A stretch of DNA of 64,000 nt from Naegleria lovaniensis (taxonomy: Eukaryota; Heterolobosea; Eutetramitea; Acrasida; Naegleriidae): the NCBI RefSeq assembly GCF_003324165.1, contig NW_025407859.1, positions 248,001 to 312,000 on the forward strand, in the 5' to 3' direction. How positions within the stretch are numbered: the first letter of the stretch is position 1; each line of letters starts with the position of its first letter. The notes beneath the pieces were generated by a model. The model was not told where the DNA came from. It ran no database searches and saw nothing but the letters and a program-made list of their open reading frames with translations. Position numbers and translations under genes: made by a program. Of this stretch, positions 1 through 11,407 are shown piece by piece.

Positions 1-606
1 CAAAAACTATTGATGTTCCAGTGGTAACCAATGACCAAGTAGCAATCTCTAAGGATCATCAGGTGGAATTGTACTTGTTCGATATTAGTGGATCTTCAAT
101 ATACGAGCAGTGTTATAATGAATATGTAGGTTCCGATTTTTGTTTGGGGACTAAAATTCAAGCAAGATAACTTTTACATGATTTTCTGAAAATAACACTA
201 TTCGTATGCATGAATGGAACATGCCAACATCAAGATTGATGGAATCAATGCTTTTATCATTGTGTATGACATTACCAATCCAGAAACCTTTGGAAACTTA
301 AGTAAATGGTATCGACTTTGTAAGAGCGTGCGAACAAGCAACACGAGCATGAAAAAACATGACAAGTCTCTCATTGGAGTGCTCGTTGGAAATAAGGTTG
401 ACATGCACAACTTGGAAAAGGTCACACAATCACAAGGCGAGGAATTTGCCAAAGAATGCAATCTTGATTTTTTCCTTACCTCCACCAACACGGATGACGG
501 CAACGTGGAGCAACCCTTCCTTCATATCGCAGACACGTTTTACAGATCGTACTTGGAGCGTGTTGAGGAAATTAAATATGTTTGTGAAAATAAAAAAAGC
601 AAGTAA
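1..606 (+). CDS. IFT27: IFT27 / RABL4-like small GTPase, 3' part
   Basis: Partial gene; the 5' end lies before the window. Exons run from the edge to 125 and from 235 to 606, with a phase-0 GT-AG intron 126-234. The first exon gives a Ras-like switch II region reading LYLFDISGSS. The second starts IDGINAFIIVYDIT, which aligns directly with the GTPase beta strand, so the ATG at 214 is inside the intron and is not a start. The G4 guanine-specificity motif GNKVD and the C-terminal run QPFLHIADTFYRSYLERVEE match IFT27 rather than ordinary Rabs. IFT27 pairs with IFT25 in the IFT-B train of cilia. The P-loop is off-window, so nucleotide binding cannot be judged. The Rad52-like gene follows on the same strand about 30 bp downstream. 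Confidence 0.85.
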
Positions 607-638
607 GGAAACTCGAAGTTAAAAAATTCCATAAAAAA

Positions 639-1232
639 ATGGAAAGGAATGCTCCGACGAACGATGACTCACATCTTCAAACACCTTTCGAGAAGGTGAG
701 TTTCATTTGAAAAAACTGTTTGAAAACAATCATCGTTGTTGTTGATCATCAATTACGAAATACCATGATCCATTCTTCTTCTCCATCGGCAAATTATTCA
801 ATTCCAACCACCACGATGCAAACAAATAATCATCATGATGATATTTCCTCCCGAAAGCATCAACAACACCTGAAAACTGAATCCGACATGTATCGGCACT
901 TTGAACGATACCATTTAGAATTGGTCATTAAAGACATCAATGTTGATTTTGTTGATGAAGAAGAAATTAAATCCGAGCAAGCCTCCATGATTGTTTTCAC
1001 GGCAGGTGTGAGTGTCATTGCAAAACTCGTCTATGATTCCTACAATTCTCATGAACAACTCGGTTATGGAACCGCTTCGGGTGATTCTCGAGGAAAAGCA
1101 ATTCTTGATGCAAAACGGAAAGCCATTGAGGATGCTTCTATTCGATGTTCCAAAATGTTTGGTGATATTCATAGTGGGCATGCTCAATTGATGCAGCAAC
1201 AAAAGCAAGCTGCAACAACACAACATAGGTAG
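639..1232 (+). CDS. small Rad52-family (single-strand annealing) protein
   Basis: The core resembles the Rad52/Rad59 annealing domain: INVDFVDEEE, then a beta strand and LGYGTASGDSRGKAILDAKR followed by a helix ending CSKMFGD. This parallels NVDFVD, DVGYG and [20 protein letters not shown] of Rad52. Preferred model: exon 639-695 (encoding a tail TPFEK, the usual opening of Rad52 domains), a phase-0 intron 696-857 with donor GTGAGT, and exon 858-1232, giving about 143 residues. The acceptor is weak. The alternative is one exon starting at the ATG at 765. Either way, about 40 residues of the usual N-terminal domain and the whole Rad51/RPA-binding tail are absent. The expected role is DNA strand annealing in recombination. 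Family moderately sure, gene model unsure. Confidence 0.55.
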
Positions 1233-1621
1233 TACAACAGCTGTTGATGAACAATTATTATTATTAGGATGAGATTAGACACAATCTGTCAACGAATTGG
1301 CATCAAGCAACTTGCCTGTGATTGGACAGTGCCATTACAAAATTTCAAAAGTCAACAAATGCTCTTTTTTGGCGACAAGTCATCATTCGCATGCATGGCA
1401 ATTTTTTCTATTCATCCCTTGTACGCCTGTGTTCATTTGACAAGCATTTGAGGTTCCTTATATTGCCCATGCATGCGTCGGGTACCCATCATCAACAAAG
1501 TGACAACTCCATCACAAGTCTTGCTGTAATAAACTTGCAAAAAACAAGTCCATAACATTAATTGTTTTTATTATTGTGATTGGCCAACAATTCATTCCAA
1601 ACAAACACACTCTCCGAAAAA
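1233..1621. other. intergenic gap, no gene seen
   Basis: Between the Rad52-like stop and the MO25 start. Short open frames here have no recognisable domain and no coding-like composition. It contains two GCATGCATG-type palindromes (around 1390 and 1470) of unknown meaning, and the MO25 promoter presumably lies here. Confidence 0.5.
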
Positions 1622-3170
1622 ATGTCAATTATTATGAAAGGGCTTGGCCTTCTCACGGGAAAGAAGGCTCCCAAAGAATTGGTTAGAGATGCAGTCGAGT
1701 GTTTGAAGGTGATCGCACGAGATCCAGAATTAACAACTACAAAAGATTCAAAACAGCAAAAAGTAAATATAATGATGATGATGATACAATGTACAATAAT
1801 CATTTCTATTTTTGATGTGTGTTGTAACTCGAATATTTACATGATGATGATGATGATCATGTAAAACATGTTCATGAAATTATTGATGAATCATGTTATT
1901 GCGGAACACAATCTTGAATTTTATAGGCAGCCGAAGATTGCGGAAAAGTCCTTTCCGGAATTAAACAATTACTTCTTGGTAATACAGCAGCAGTAGAGAA
2001 GGAAGAACCGAAAAAATCGGATATTAATGATATTGCAAAAGAGGCCTATGACACTGATTTTCTGTTGTTACTTGTACAATACTTGGAACATTTGGATTTT
2101 GAAGTAAGTAATGCATGACATTGTAAAAAACAAAACTCACCTTGTTTTTGTGAATGAACATTCCTATATGGTTCAATCGTCAATGTAACTATTAATTAAT
2201 GGATACAAATCCTATAGTCCAGAAAAGATGGAATGATCATATTTAACTTTTTAGTTAAGCTTCAAATGAATGGACGGTATACCACTGTTGATTATATTTG
2301 TGAACATGCTCAAATCTTGACAATATTACTTCACGGGTATGTTCTATCTCATTTTGACTATGGTGTGTGAAATTTGAAAATTAACACATATTGAATCAAC
2401 CACGTCCTCCGAAATTACAACATCTTTCACTATTTTATACAACAGCTATGAGAAGAGTGAAGTCTCTCTTTTATGCGGAAGTATGCTACGTGAATGTTTT
2501 AAGCATGAGATTTTAACAAGAAAGATGCTCAGTTGTGACGAGGTGTACAAGCTATTCATTTACGTGGACAACAGTAACTTTGAGATGCAGAGTGATGCAT
2601 TTGTAACGTTCAAGGAATTGTTGACTTCAAGGCATAAAGCAATAGTTGCAGAGTTCCTGGAAAACAATTTTGAAAAATTCTTTGGAGAATATAACAATCT
2701 GTTGAATTCAAAGAACTATGTCACGAAAAGGCAGTCACTCAAAGTAAGTAATTGTAAAATTCAAAGATTTCAGTTGGTTGAATTCTATAATATATGTCAC
2801 ACAACAAATATTTCGCCACTTGCAGACTCTTGGTGAAATAATACTTGACAGATCGAATTTTAATGTCATGAGCAGATACATCAATGACAAAAACAACCTG
2901 AAATTAATGATGAACTTACTACTCGACAAGAGAAAGAATATTCAATTCGAAGCTTTCCATGTGTTTAAGGTTTTCATTGCAAATCCACACAAATCTGCAC
3001 AAGTGAAGGATATTATACGTCTGAATAGAGAAAAACTGATTAACTATTTAAAAGAATTCCAACCTGAAAGGGAAAAAGAAGATGAGCAATTTTATGAAGA
3101 AAAATCTCAACTCATTTCGATATTAATGAGTGAGCAAGAAAAAGATTCAGAAGACAAGAATGAACAGTAA
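1622..3170 (+). CDS. CAB39: MO25 / CAB39 scaffold protein
   Basis: Armadillo-like scaffold that in other eukaryotes activates STE20-family kinases (with STRAD-LKB1 in animals; Hym1 in yeast RAM/NDR signalling). Five exons: 1622-1762, 1927-2103, 2218-2336, 2446-2743, 2826-3170, joined by GT-AG introns in phases 0, 0, 2 and 0, about 359 residues (animal MO25 about 341). Diagnostic segments are GSMLRECFKHE, FVTFKELLTSRHK, NYVTKRQSLK and LMMNLLLDKRKNIQFEAFHV, all close to animal MO25. I chose the ATG at 1622 over 1580 because the family has no longer leader and an A-rich tract precedes it. It ends 15 bp from the oppositely oriented DAW1 stop, so their 3' UTRs probably overlap. The introns carry ATG-triplet microsatellites. 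Confidence 0.92.
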
Positions 3171-3185
3171 CATTAATTATTCATC

Positions 3186-4669
3186 TTATTTTAATTCTTC
3201 GTCGGTGGCTCTGTAAATTTTGCAAGTGTTATCTTTTGATCCTGTAATAATTGTGTCTCCTTCATAATTAAATGCGCAACTGAAAACTTCATCCTTGTGA
3301 CCTCTCAAAACTTGTAAACAATTTCCTGTCTTTGCGTCCCACAGCCTGCATGTCTTGTCGTTGGATGCAGTGATAATCATATTTCCTTGAGGATTGAACG
3401 ATACCTTTGAAATTTCGGCATGGTGTCCGTACATGGTTGCCAAACATTCTCCCGTGAAGGTGTCGTAAATTCTGGCTGAGCAGTCTTGAGAGGCTGTGGC
3501 AACCTTATTTCCAGTTGGATTGAACGCAATGTCAATAACCTCATCGTTGTGTCCCGTGAGTGTTCGAACACAAGTACCAGTGTGGAGACTCCACAATTTG
3601 CTAGTCTTATCAATGGAGCTCGATGCCACTGTGTCTCCAGTAAAGTTGAATTGTGTTGCAGAAACCTCACATTCGTGTCCATGGAAATTAAATACACATT
3701 CTGAACTTCTCACATCCCAAACTCGAACCGTGTTGTCAAAAGATCCAGTCACAATGAAATTTCCAGCATTGTTAAAGCTCATGCTAATAATTTCCTTATT
3801 GTGCCCCAACAAAGAATAGATTTCTCTTCCAGTCTCCACGTCCCAAACTTTGGCTGTGGTATCAATCGATGCAGTCGCAATTAAGCTACTGTCAGGATTG
3901 AAGGAAACACAAACAATTTCAGACTCGTGACCTTTCAGTGTATACAAACATTCGCCACTTTCTGTATCCCACAACTTGCATGTTTTATCAAAAGACCCAG
4001 TAACAATCTTGTCTCCGAATGGATTGTTAAAGGCAATAGCGTAAACAACGTTTTTGTGTCCTTCAAGAGTTTTCAATTCATCTCCAGTTTGTGTGTCCCA
4101 AATCTTGCATGTTCTATCATAACTTCCCGTAATAAACTTATCACCGGACTTGTTGAATGCACAATTTGTTAATGGAAGCATGTGTGCTTGCAGAGACTTC
4201 TCTTCTTTGAATTTTCGGCACTTGTACGATGAGATCTTTTGGACCAATTCTATTTGTAAACAAGTAAAGTGTTTCAAAAACATGTCAGTCTTTTACAACG
4301 GATCCGATCTACTGGATAGATACTTACTGTCCACTAATTGCCTCACTTGTTCGGTTTTGCTACTTGGAATTAAGGGCTCTCTTGCTACAATATCTTCAGC
4401 AACAGAGTTAATGTCGGATCTGAATAAATTCATGCAACAACATTGAAATACAAGAAACACACAATAGGTATCCAATTCAAATTATGAATGAACGTCATCA
4501 TCATCATACAATTTAGCCTCGGAATGCTACAACCACTTCCGAAAAATGCTTACCTCTCATTCAATCCCAATAAATCAATGGTTTTAGTTCCTTCCTTTCC
4601 ATTTGATCTTTCATACTCTAATATTATTCCGGGAGGATAATACCTCAACATGAATTTCTTGAGCTTCAT
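3186..4669 (-). CDS. DAW1: DAW1 / ODA16 (WDR69), dynein-arm transport adaptor
   Basis: WD40 propeller that carries outer-arm dynein to IFT trains. Exons on the minus strand: 4669-4554, 4419-4328 and 4249-3186, giving about 423 residues (human DAW1 415). Splicing recovers the diagnostic N-terminus: [20 protein letters not shown], then [17 protein letters not shown], then [18 protein letters not shown]. The N-terminal domain is followed by eight WD repeats with [11 protein letters not shown]-type blades. Both introns are GT-AG (donors GTAAGC and GTAAGT), with split codons. The N-terminal exons identify DAW1 specifically, since the repeats alone would also fit other propellers. It is divergent from UGGT, with about 255 bp between starts serving as promoter space. 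Confidence 0.93.
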
Positions 4670-4925
4670 TGGTAGTACAAATATCAATTATTTTTTCAAA
4701 GTACTTGAGTGTGATGGGAAACGATATTGTTTTTTTTGTGTTGTAAATTTTGGCGGATTTTGCTCACCATTTACAATTTTAAATAGTCTATGATAAAGTA
4801 TAACAATTGAAACCTTCGACCACAACCCGTGTTTCTATGGACCATTTTCTTATGTTATTCTCTATTTCATATTTTTTTCAAATACGTGTTCGGAACCAGG
4901 CCTGGCTACTTTAAGCTTGAAAAAA

Positions 4926-7900
4926 ATGGCTCATCAAGACCACACTTATTTATTCACACCAACAACAAACATTCGGATCGGTCTTCTGGTGGCTACAATA
5001 GCATCAGTTTTAATGATGATTGCCTGTTGCAATGAAATAGTTTTTGCAAGTCATGAAATTGCAACTTCGGGATCATTATTGCATAGTCGATTGGATATTG
5101 AAGTGAAAGCTACATGGAAGGAGACTCCATTATTGTTGGAAGCTTTGTAAGTTTATCTTTGTTTCAAATTTATTTGTGAGCAACATGGTATTGGATGATA
5201 GTGAGTTTGTTGCTGATAAATTACCTGAAAAGAGAATTTCGTTTTTACATTCCATTCCGTGTGAGAATGTGGATCGTCAAGACAAAAGTTTTGTGCTGGA
5301 TTTGGCAAAGAAGTTGAATTTTTCAAATGGAGAGGCGTCACTTCTCGATTTTGCTCTAGATACGAGACACTATTCGCCCAGAGTTAAAGTTCAATACACA
5401 AAGAGCATTAACATCTCCACTACCAACTTGAATATTCCAGTAGAAAAGTCGGAAGAGAGCATTGAATATCTAGATCATACATTTAACACAATGGGTCAAA
5501 AGAAAATTAATTTCCTTTTTGCTGACATTTCGACAAAAGATGGCTGCATGGCTGTACAAAAATATATTTCTTCTGATAGCATTCCTTTTGTATTGAGGCT
5601 GGTTCGATTAACCCAAGATGGCGTAATTGATCAAGAGGAAACAGTGAAGGAAACATACATGAAGGAAGAAGACCATTCGCATAACCAATTATTATCTATT
5701 AGGGGTTATGGTGTCGAGTTACAAATCAAAAATATGGAGTACAAACAAACTGCTGATGACGATGTTGTTAGTGGAAACGACACCTTCTTTAGAGGTGTTA
5801 ATTTTAACAAGCTGAAGAAAAATTATTCTCACCTTTCTCATGATTTGGACACTCTCAAGCTACATCTCCAACAAAAAGACTCAAAATCGGAAAAACTTAA
5901 AGTATGGGAAATGAAATATTTTGGTATTCAAGCTTTAACAAAAATTATGGCAGAATCTTCATTTGATTCCAAGTTGGATCTGCTACAAAATATTGCACAA
6001 AATTTCCCAAGTTATTTGAAAGAGCTAAAGAACACTGCATTTGACGACGAATTTAAAGAAAAGGTGCAATCTCAACTCTCTAGATATGAACATGTTTTCA
6101 AGACTCGAAATCCTAACAATCCTCAGGAGGTAATCAGACGAAATGCTATGTTCTTGAATGGATTAGAATTGGATTTATCAAAGCTTTCTGTCTTCTCTCT
6201 GTTCGAAGCAATTGCTAAAGAAACAAAATTTGTCAAGTTGCTCTCTTCGAACCTCTTCCAAAGCAAGAACTCCATTAATGCTCTGTTTTATAATTCTGGT
6301 TCTCCCAATAGAGATCTTCGATTCAAACTTTCCAAAAACCTGGAAAAAGAAATCCATTGGTTCAACAACATTGAAGGAGAGGGTTATCATAACTTTCCAA
6401 GAGAGCTCAACACCATGCTCTATAACACCATGTATGGCCAAATGCGATTTGTTAAGAGAAATTTGTTCAATGCCGTTTTCATTATTGATCCTGCCAGTAC
6501 CCAAAAGAGTGTCAGCCAACTGCTTTATATTTTAGGTAACATTATGAACAGAGGTTATCCCATTCGAATTGGTGCCCTATTTATTCCAAAAGTAACTTCC
6601 TCTTTTGTGGATGTTGATTTATTGGGCTCCTCAACGACACCTCCATCTGGCATTATTGACGATCTTTCTTTACATGCCATCTCATTATTCGAGAGAATGA
6701 CAAAAGAAAACAGAGCCATATTCCCAATTTTGAGAGAATTTTTGGACAGAGATTCTTTTAACATACAATTTGTTGACGACCTTCAAAAGAGATACTTTGG
6801 CTCTGTAAAGCTTTCAAAACAATCCGATTTACTCAATAGATACAAGCTCTTCACAGAGATGGGCTTTAATGTGAAAGAAGCTCCAATATTGTTGGTGAAC
6901 GGAGCTGTCGTTCAATCCGATGAACCAGATATGACAGGAGATCAACTTGTTCTTAAGGGCGTCAGAGATCAATACGAGAGTGTTAAAAACCTCATCCGAG
7001 AGAATATTATTGTGGACACAGACAAGAATTTACTCGAAAAAATTATAGACCACTACAAAGGATTCGACAAATTCAACACTGACATTTTCCAAAAACAGAG
7101 ATATGGCTTAGTGGCGCTCGATGAATTGAACGAAATTGACATGCTCCAAAATCCTGAGGGTGAAGGAATTGTTAAGCAAACCCATCTCATTTGTCTCTCA
7201 GCATCACGAGATTCATCATCACTTATCAATGCTGCAATTGAATTTTTGAAACATGACAAGGAAACAAGAATTGGCTTCCTGAATGCAGACAAGAAATTGT
7301 TGAATACTCACCACAAGTTCCACAGCATATACTCACCTGCCTATGAGACACAAAACACAAAATTAACTCACAAGCAATTCTGTGCCAAATATTTCTCTAG
7401 CGATGAAACTGGTATCATTTCCATGAATGGAAGAACCATTACACTCGATGGAGAGTTTAGCACCAAAGACTTTGAGATTTTAGGCGCCTATGAAAGCACC
7501 AATCCATCCATGAAGAAGATTCTGGAAGAAAACGATTATGCCAACATGGATCCTGCTCTGGTGACCAGTGATTTTATTAGTGATATCTTTTTCGGTGTTT
7601 CTTCTGCATTCAAAGTGTTTAATCGATACCATAGACAGGATATGAATTATATTCAAGCAAATGATGCAACTACCTTAAAGACAAACAATAGTGGAGATCT
7701 CAAACTTATTGCAATTTTGAATCCACTTTCCAAACAGGCTCAAAAGTTCACTCCAATGATCAAGTTCCTTAAGGAAAAGTTTGGTGATCACATTGAAATT
7801 ATCATTCATTTGAATCCAGATCTGGAAACGTCGAATCTTCCTCTTCAAAGCTATTATACCTTTGTCTTGTCCAATTCAAGCATGGCTGAATTTACGGCCA

Positions 7901-9366
7901 AGCATGGTGACGTGAAGGGCCGAATTTTTACACTTTGGATGGACGTACCAGAATCGTGGCTCGTAGACAGCACCTATGCAAAAGAAGACTTGGACAATTT
8001 GAAGCTGGATGAATGTGTTCTAAGCAAGTGTTATGCTCGCTTCCAACTTGAATATTTCGTTGCATCTGGAACCTGTATCGATGACAATGGCAGACCTGTT
8101 CGAGGACTACAGTTGCAACTTGTTCACAAACATGGAACAAGTTCTGACCGAGTGGATGACACAACATTGGTCATGGCAAACTTTGGATACTTCCAATTAC
8201 GAGCTTCTACACCAAACATCTATCGTGTCAAGTTACCACACGGCAGACACTCTAAAATTTATTCCATCCAATATACGAAACAAGTGGACTTTTATTATCA
8301 AGAAGAACTTCAAACATCGGATGGATATGGACCAGCTGATACTGAAAATTTCCACATTTCTGTTCACTCGTTTGATGCTCCATTTGCTAGGGTAGTTGTG
8401 AAACGAAACGAAGGAATGGAAAATGAGGATTTATTGGCTCAAGATCCACATATGGATGAAGAGCAATCCAGTTGGTCCTCATGGCTCACAAAATCTGCTT
8501 CTTCTTCGGACGGCAAAAAGACCATTCACATCTTTTCATTGGCATCAGGAATCATGTATGAAAGATTACTCAAAATTATGATTCTCTCTGTGAGAAAACA
8601 TTTGAAAAGAAGTGGAGTCAAAGTCAAATTTTGGTTCCTGAAACAATTCTTGTCACCATCGTTTAAACAATTTTTACCAGAATATGCAAAGGCATACAAT
8701 TTCGAATATGGTTTGATTAGTTATCAATGGCCTCATTGGTTACACAAGCAACAAACAAAGCAACGTTTGATTTGGGCCTACAAGGTGCTCTTCCTCGATG
8801 TACTGTTCCCTCTGCAAGAAGTTCACAAAATTATTTTCGTTGATGCTGATCAAGTCTGTAGAACAGACATGTCCGAGTTGTTCTTTGATCTCGATATGCA
8901 AGGAAAAGCATTGGCATACACACCATTCTGTGACTCGAGAAAAGAGATGGAAGGTTACAGATTCTGGAAGAGTGGATATTGGTCGAATCATCTTGGAGGC
9001 AAACCATATCACATCTCTGCACTTTATGTGGTGGATATTGATTTATTCAGAAGAAACTATCATGGTGATCAATTCAGAATGGTCTATGACAATCTCGCTC
9101 GAGATCCTAATAGCTTATCGAATTTGGATCAAGATCTTCCAAACTATGCTCAACATAATGTGCCCATTCGTTCACTTCCTCAAGAATGGTTATGGTGTGA
9201 AACTTGGTGTTCCGAAGAAAGTAAGACAAAAGCTAAAACCATTGATTTATGTAACAATCCAATGACCAAGGAACACAAATTGGCCAGTGCAAAGAGAATT
9301 ATTCCTGAATGGGTGGACTATGATAATGAAATTAAGGAATTCCAAAAGAAAATTGGTGCTCATTAA
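4926..9366 (+). CDS. UGGT: UDP-glucose:glycoprotein glucosyltransferase
   Basis: ER folding sensor that re-glucosylates misfolded N-glycoproteins so that calnexin/calreticulin rebind them. Exon 1, 4926-5146, encodes a hydrophobic signal segment (around residues 20-45) and the family's TPLLLEA motif. A 34-bp intron (5147-5180) follows, then exon 2, 5181-9366; total about 1468 residues, slightly short for the family. Without splicing, a stop follows at once. The middle holds the thioredoxin-like and beta-sandwich sensor region. The GT24 catalytic domain starts near residue 1188 and has the DAD metal motif at about 1295-1297, then TPFCDSRKEMEGYRFWKSGY and LPQEWLWCETWC, almost identical to animal UGGT. 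The protein ends KKIGAH with no KDEL-type signal. The preceding in-frame TTG at 4917 is not needed as a start. Confidence 0.97.
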
Positions 9367-9459
9367 TTTCATGTACACGTTATAAATTGTAAACCTTAAA
9401 TCATGTAATTCCTGTAATTCTGTTTTTTATGCAAAACAAGGCTCTGAGCATTAAAAAAA

Positions 9460-10594
9460 ATGCACGTAAAGAATTTAATGGCCTTCAACTCTGCACAACA
9501 ACATCTCCGAAGATATTATTCTGTCAAGCTGTTCGGAGAGAGTAAAAAAACAATACCTGTTTGGTTTCCACTCTACAGAATGATTTATAAATTACATCAG
9601 GCATGTTATCCTCCTTCCCAACGCAAGGAAACAAATAACATGATGAGAGAAATATTTAAAGATTATATTGCGAGATATAATTCCAAATCAATAACGTTGG
9701 AAGAGAAAGAATTATTATTAGAGGACGCTAAAGAAAGCGTAATATCTTACATGGAAAATTTAAGAAAGATGTCAAACGATGGAGGTGAACAAATTGAGTT
9801 GCATTCCCCACAATTTTGGGAAAGGTAGGTAAATTTCCGAGTAGAAAGAATATGTATTTGATGTGTATATTATGAATACATTAATTACATTGTAAATTGT
9901 AATCCAAAGACTTTATTCAAAACTTTATTCAGAATACACAGAAAAGAAGAAATCAAATCCACAATTGAAAATTTCTGATTTCATTGAAAATGACAAATAC
10001 CTCAATAGAGATTGGTATGGGCCATTTAGTGTGGTGAAACCTCATTTACAACCTCTTTTGAAGTCACTTAAGAAGAATTCACAAATTTTAATCTTGGGAA
10101 ATGGAATTTCAAGACTTCCCTTCGAAATTTACAAAATGGGTTTTACGAACATTGTGTGCACAGACATTGCAGAGCAAGTCGGTAACATGATGAGACAATA
10201 TTCGAGCGAGGTACTTGGAGAAGACAACTCGATCCAATTCGTGACAATGGATATTAAAAACATGGAATCATTGAAAGAGAGTTCTTTTGATTTGGTCATT
10301 GATAAGGCAGTTCTTGACTCGTTGTACATGGAAGAAGATGAAGCTGCCTATCTAGAAGGAGAACTTGATAAGGGAGTACAAAATGTGAAAGTTGTTCAAA
10401 AGCAAGTACTCCGATTGTTGAAACCAACATGTAAATGGATTGTATTTAGCCAATATGATTATTCATTAGAACCTGAAACAGAGGAAGAGCGAGAACAAGA
10501 ATTGTTATTAGCTTTTGATACTAGTCAATGCAAATCTGTAGATGTCTCTGTAGATTCCGAAGTAGGCATGTACATTTATACCCTCACCAAATAA
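9460..10594 (+). CDS. LYR-domain / class I methyltransferase fusion
   Basis: Exons 9460-9824 and 9910-10594, about 349 residues. The N-terminus (residues 1-25, RRYY with many basic residues) resembles a mitochondrial presequence. Residues 35-105 form an LYR-type helical unit, with LYR at 38-40 and an aromatic residue downstream at 66. The apparent stop TAG at 9826 overlaps a GTAGGT donor. Splicing 9825-9909 joins SPQFWER to LYSKLYSEYTEKK and then DWYGPFSVVKPHL, the normal lead-in of METTL13/CSKMT-type methyltransferases. SAM-binding motif I reads ILILGNG near residue 181, followed by CTDIAE and the family-typical DLVIDKAVLDSL. By family it probably methylates a protein lysine; the substrate is unknown. 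A mitochondrial location is inferred from the N-terminus. It lies 93 bp after UGGT on the same strand. Confidence 0.75.
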
Positions 10595-10791
10595 CAAGTT
10601 CAAAAATTTCAATACTGTTGTTATTGCTGCTTGTATGAAAAGTGTCTTGCAATTTCTTAAAGTAAAATTATTCAGCGCATTTACAATCCATGGTTGTTAT
10701 TGTCGACGTTGGGCAATTATAAATTAAATTCAATCCCAAATTCCCAAAAAATTGTATGGTTGTATTCGTTCAATCATGCATGAATATCAAT

Positions 10792-11055
10792 TTAATATTT
10801 AATATTATTTCTCTTTTTATATTCTAGCCACTCTTCTTTTATTTTAGGGTCTTTGAAATCGTCATCGGAAAGAGGAGGCATGTTGTTCGCAATTCTTCTC
10901 AAGTTCAATCTATCTCTGTCTTTGAATATTCCTTCATGCCTTCTCCATTTCGTTTGGGAATCATCTATCAAAATTTTAACGGAATAAACAAAGCCTACCA
11001 CAGCCAAAGCACTCAAGGCTGTGAGGGGTTTGTGTTTTTTGAGCATTTCGAACAT
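10792..11055 (-). CDS. small single-pass membrane protein, function unknown
   Basis: 87 residues. Residues 10-30 (LTALSALAVVGFVYSVKILI) form one membrane segment, preceded by a short basic head and followed by a charged soluble tail containing PPLSDDDFKDPKIKEEW. Size and layout recall small mitochondrial inner-membrane assembly or respiratory-chain accessory proteins, but I do not recognise the family. It shares a 350-bp divergent gap with the desaturase. The gene is supported by an intact frame with an A-rich tract before the ATG and no overlap with other coding sequence. Confidence 0.6.
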   Translation of the reverse strand: MFEMLKKHKPLTALSALAVVGFVYSVKILIDDSQTKWRRHEGIFKDRDRLNLRRIANNMPPLSDDDFKDPKIKEEWLEYKKRNNIKY

Positions 11056-11407
11056 TTTTTTGCTGTGAACGATCCCTGTTGGCAGAATTGTCTGCGAATT
11101 ATTGGCTCAAATACTCTTCAACACCAATATGACAAGATTGAATCATGCATGGGAAATAGGTCTTTGATGATGAAAACATGTGAATACAATAAATTCCATA
11201 ACGACCTATCTCATGAAACAAGACGGACCATTTGGGACTTAGGAAAATTGATGCTTCAACATGGGTAAGGTGGCACAAATCGAAAATCTGCCTTTCCAGG
11301 TGAAAACATTCAACCGGACCAAATTTTATTTTCAAGACAACGCATTTTGTTGGAGAATATTCAAAAAAAAAAACTCCACCATCAGCCAAACAAATTCTTT
11401 TCACATA
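11056..11407. promoter_or_regulatory. divergent promoter gap
   Basis: Space between the small membrane protein and the desaturase, which point away from each other. An in-frame ATG at 11261 could extend the desaturase by 49 residues, but that stretch has no targeting or domain features and is treated as 5' leader. No other gene is visible. Confidence 0.4.

Noticed and set aside
214-234. ATG at 214 as the start of the GTPase gene
   Set aside because: The preceding codon is a stop and the ATG lies inside a GT-AG intron (126-234). Joining 125 to 235 in frame gives the expected GTPase strand and reveals a longer gene.
1770-1860. ATG-triplet microsatellite
   Set aside because: Lies inside an intron of MO25; similar short triplet runs occur throughout the window and show no further structure.
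8033-9265. Long alternative frames inside UGGT, on both strands
   Set aside because: They overlap the highly conserved GT24 domain and have no family resemblance; they are shadows.
9826-9828. TAG as a real stop separating an LYR protein from a methyltransferase gene
   Set aside because: The TAG overlaps a GTAGGT donor and splicing restores an in-frame methyltransferase N-terminus; the downstream frame lacks a good start for its conserved lead-in.
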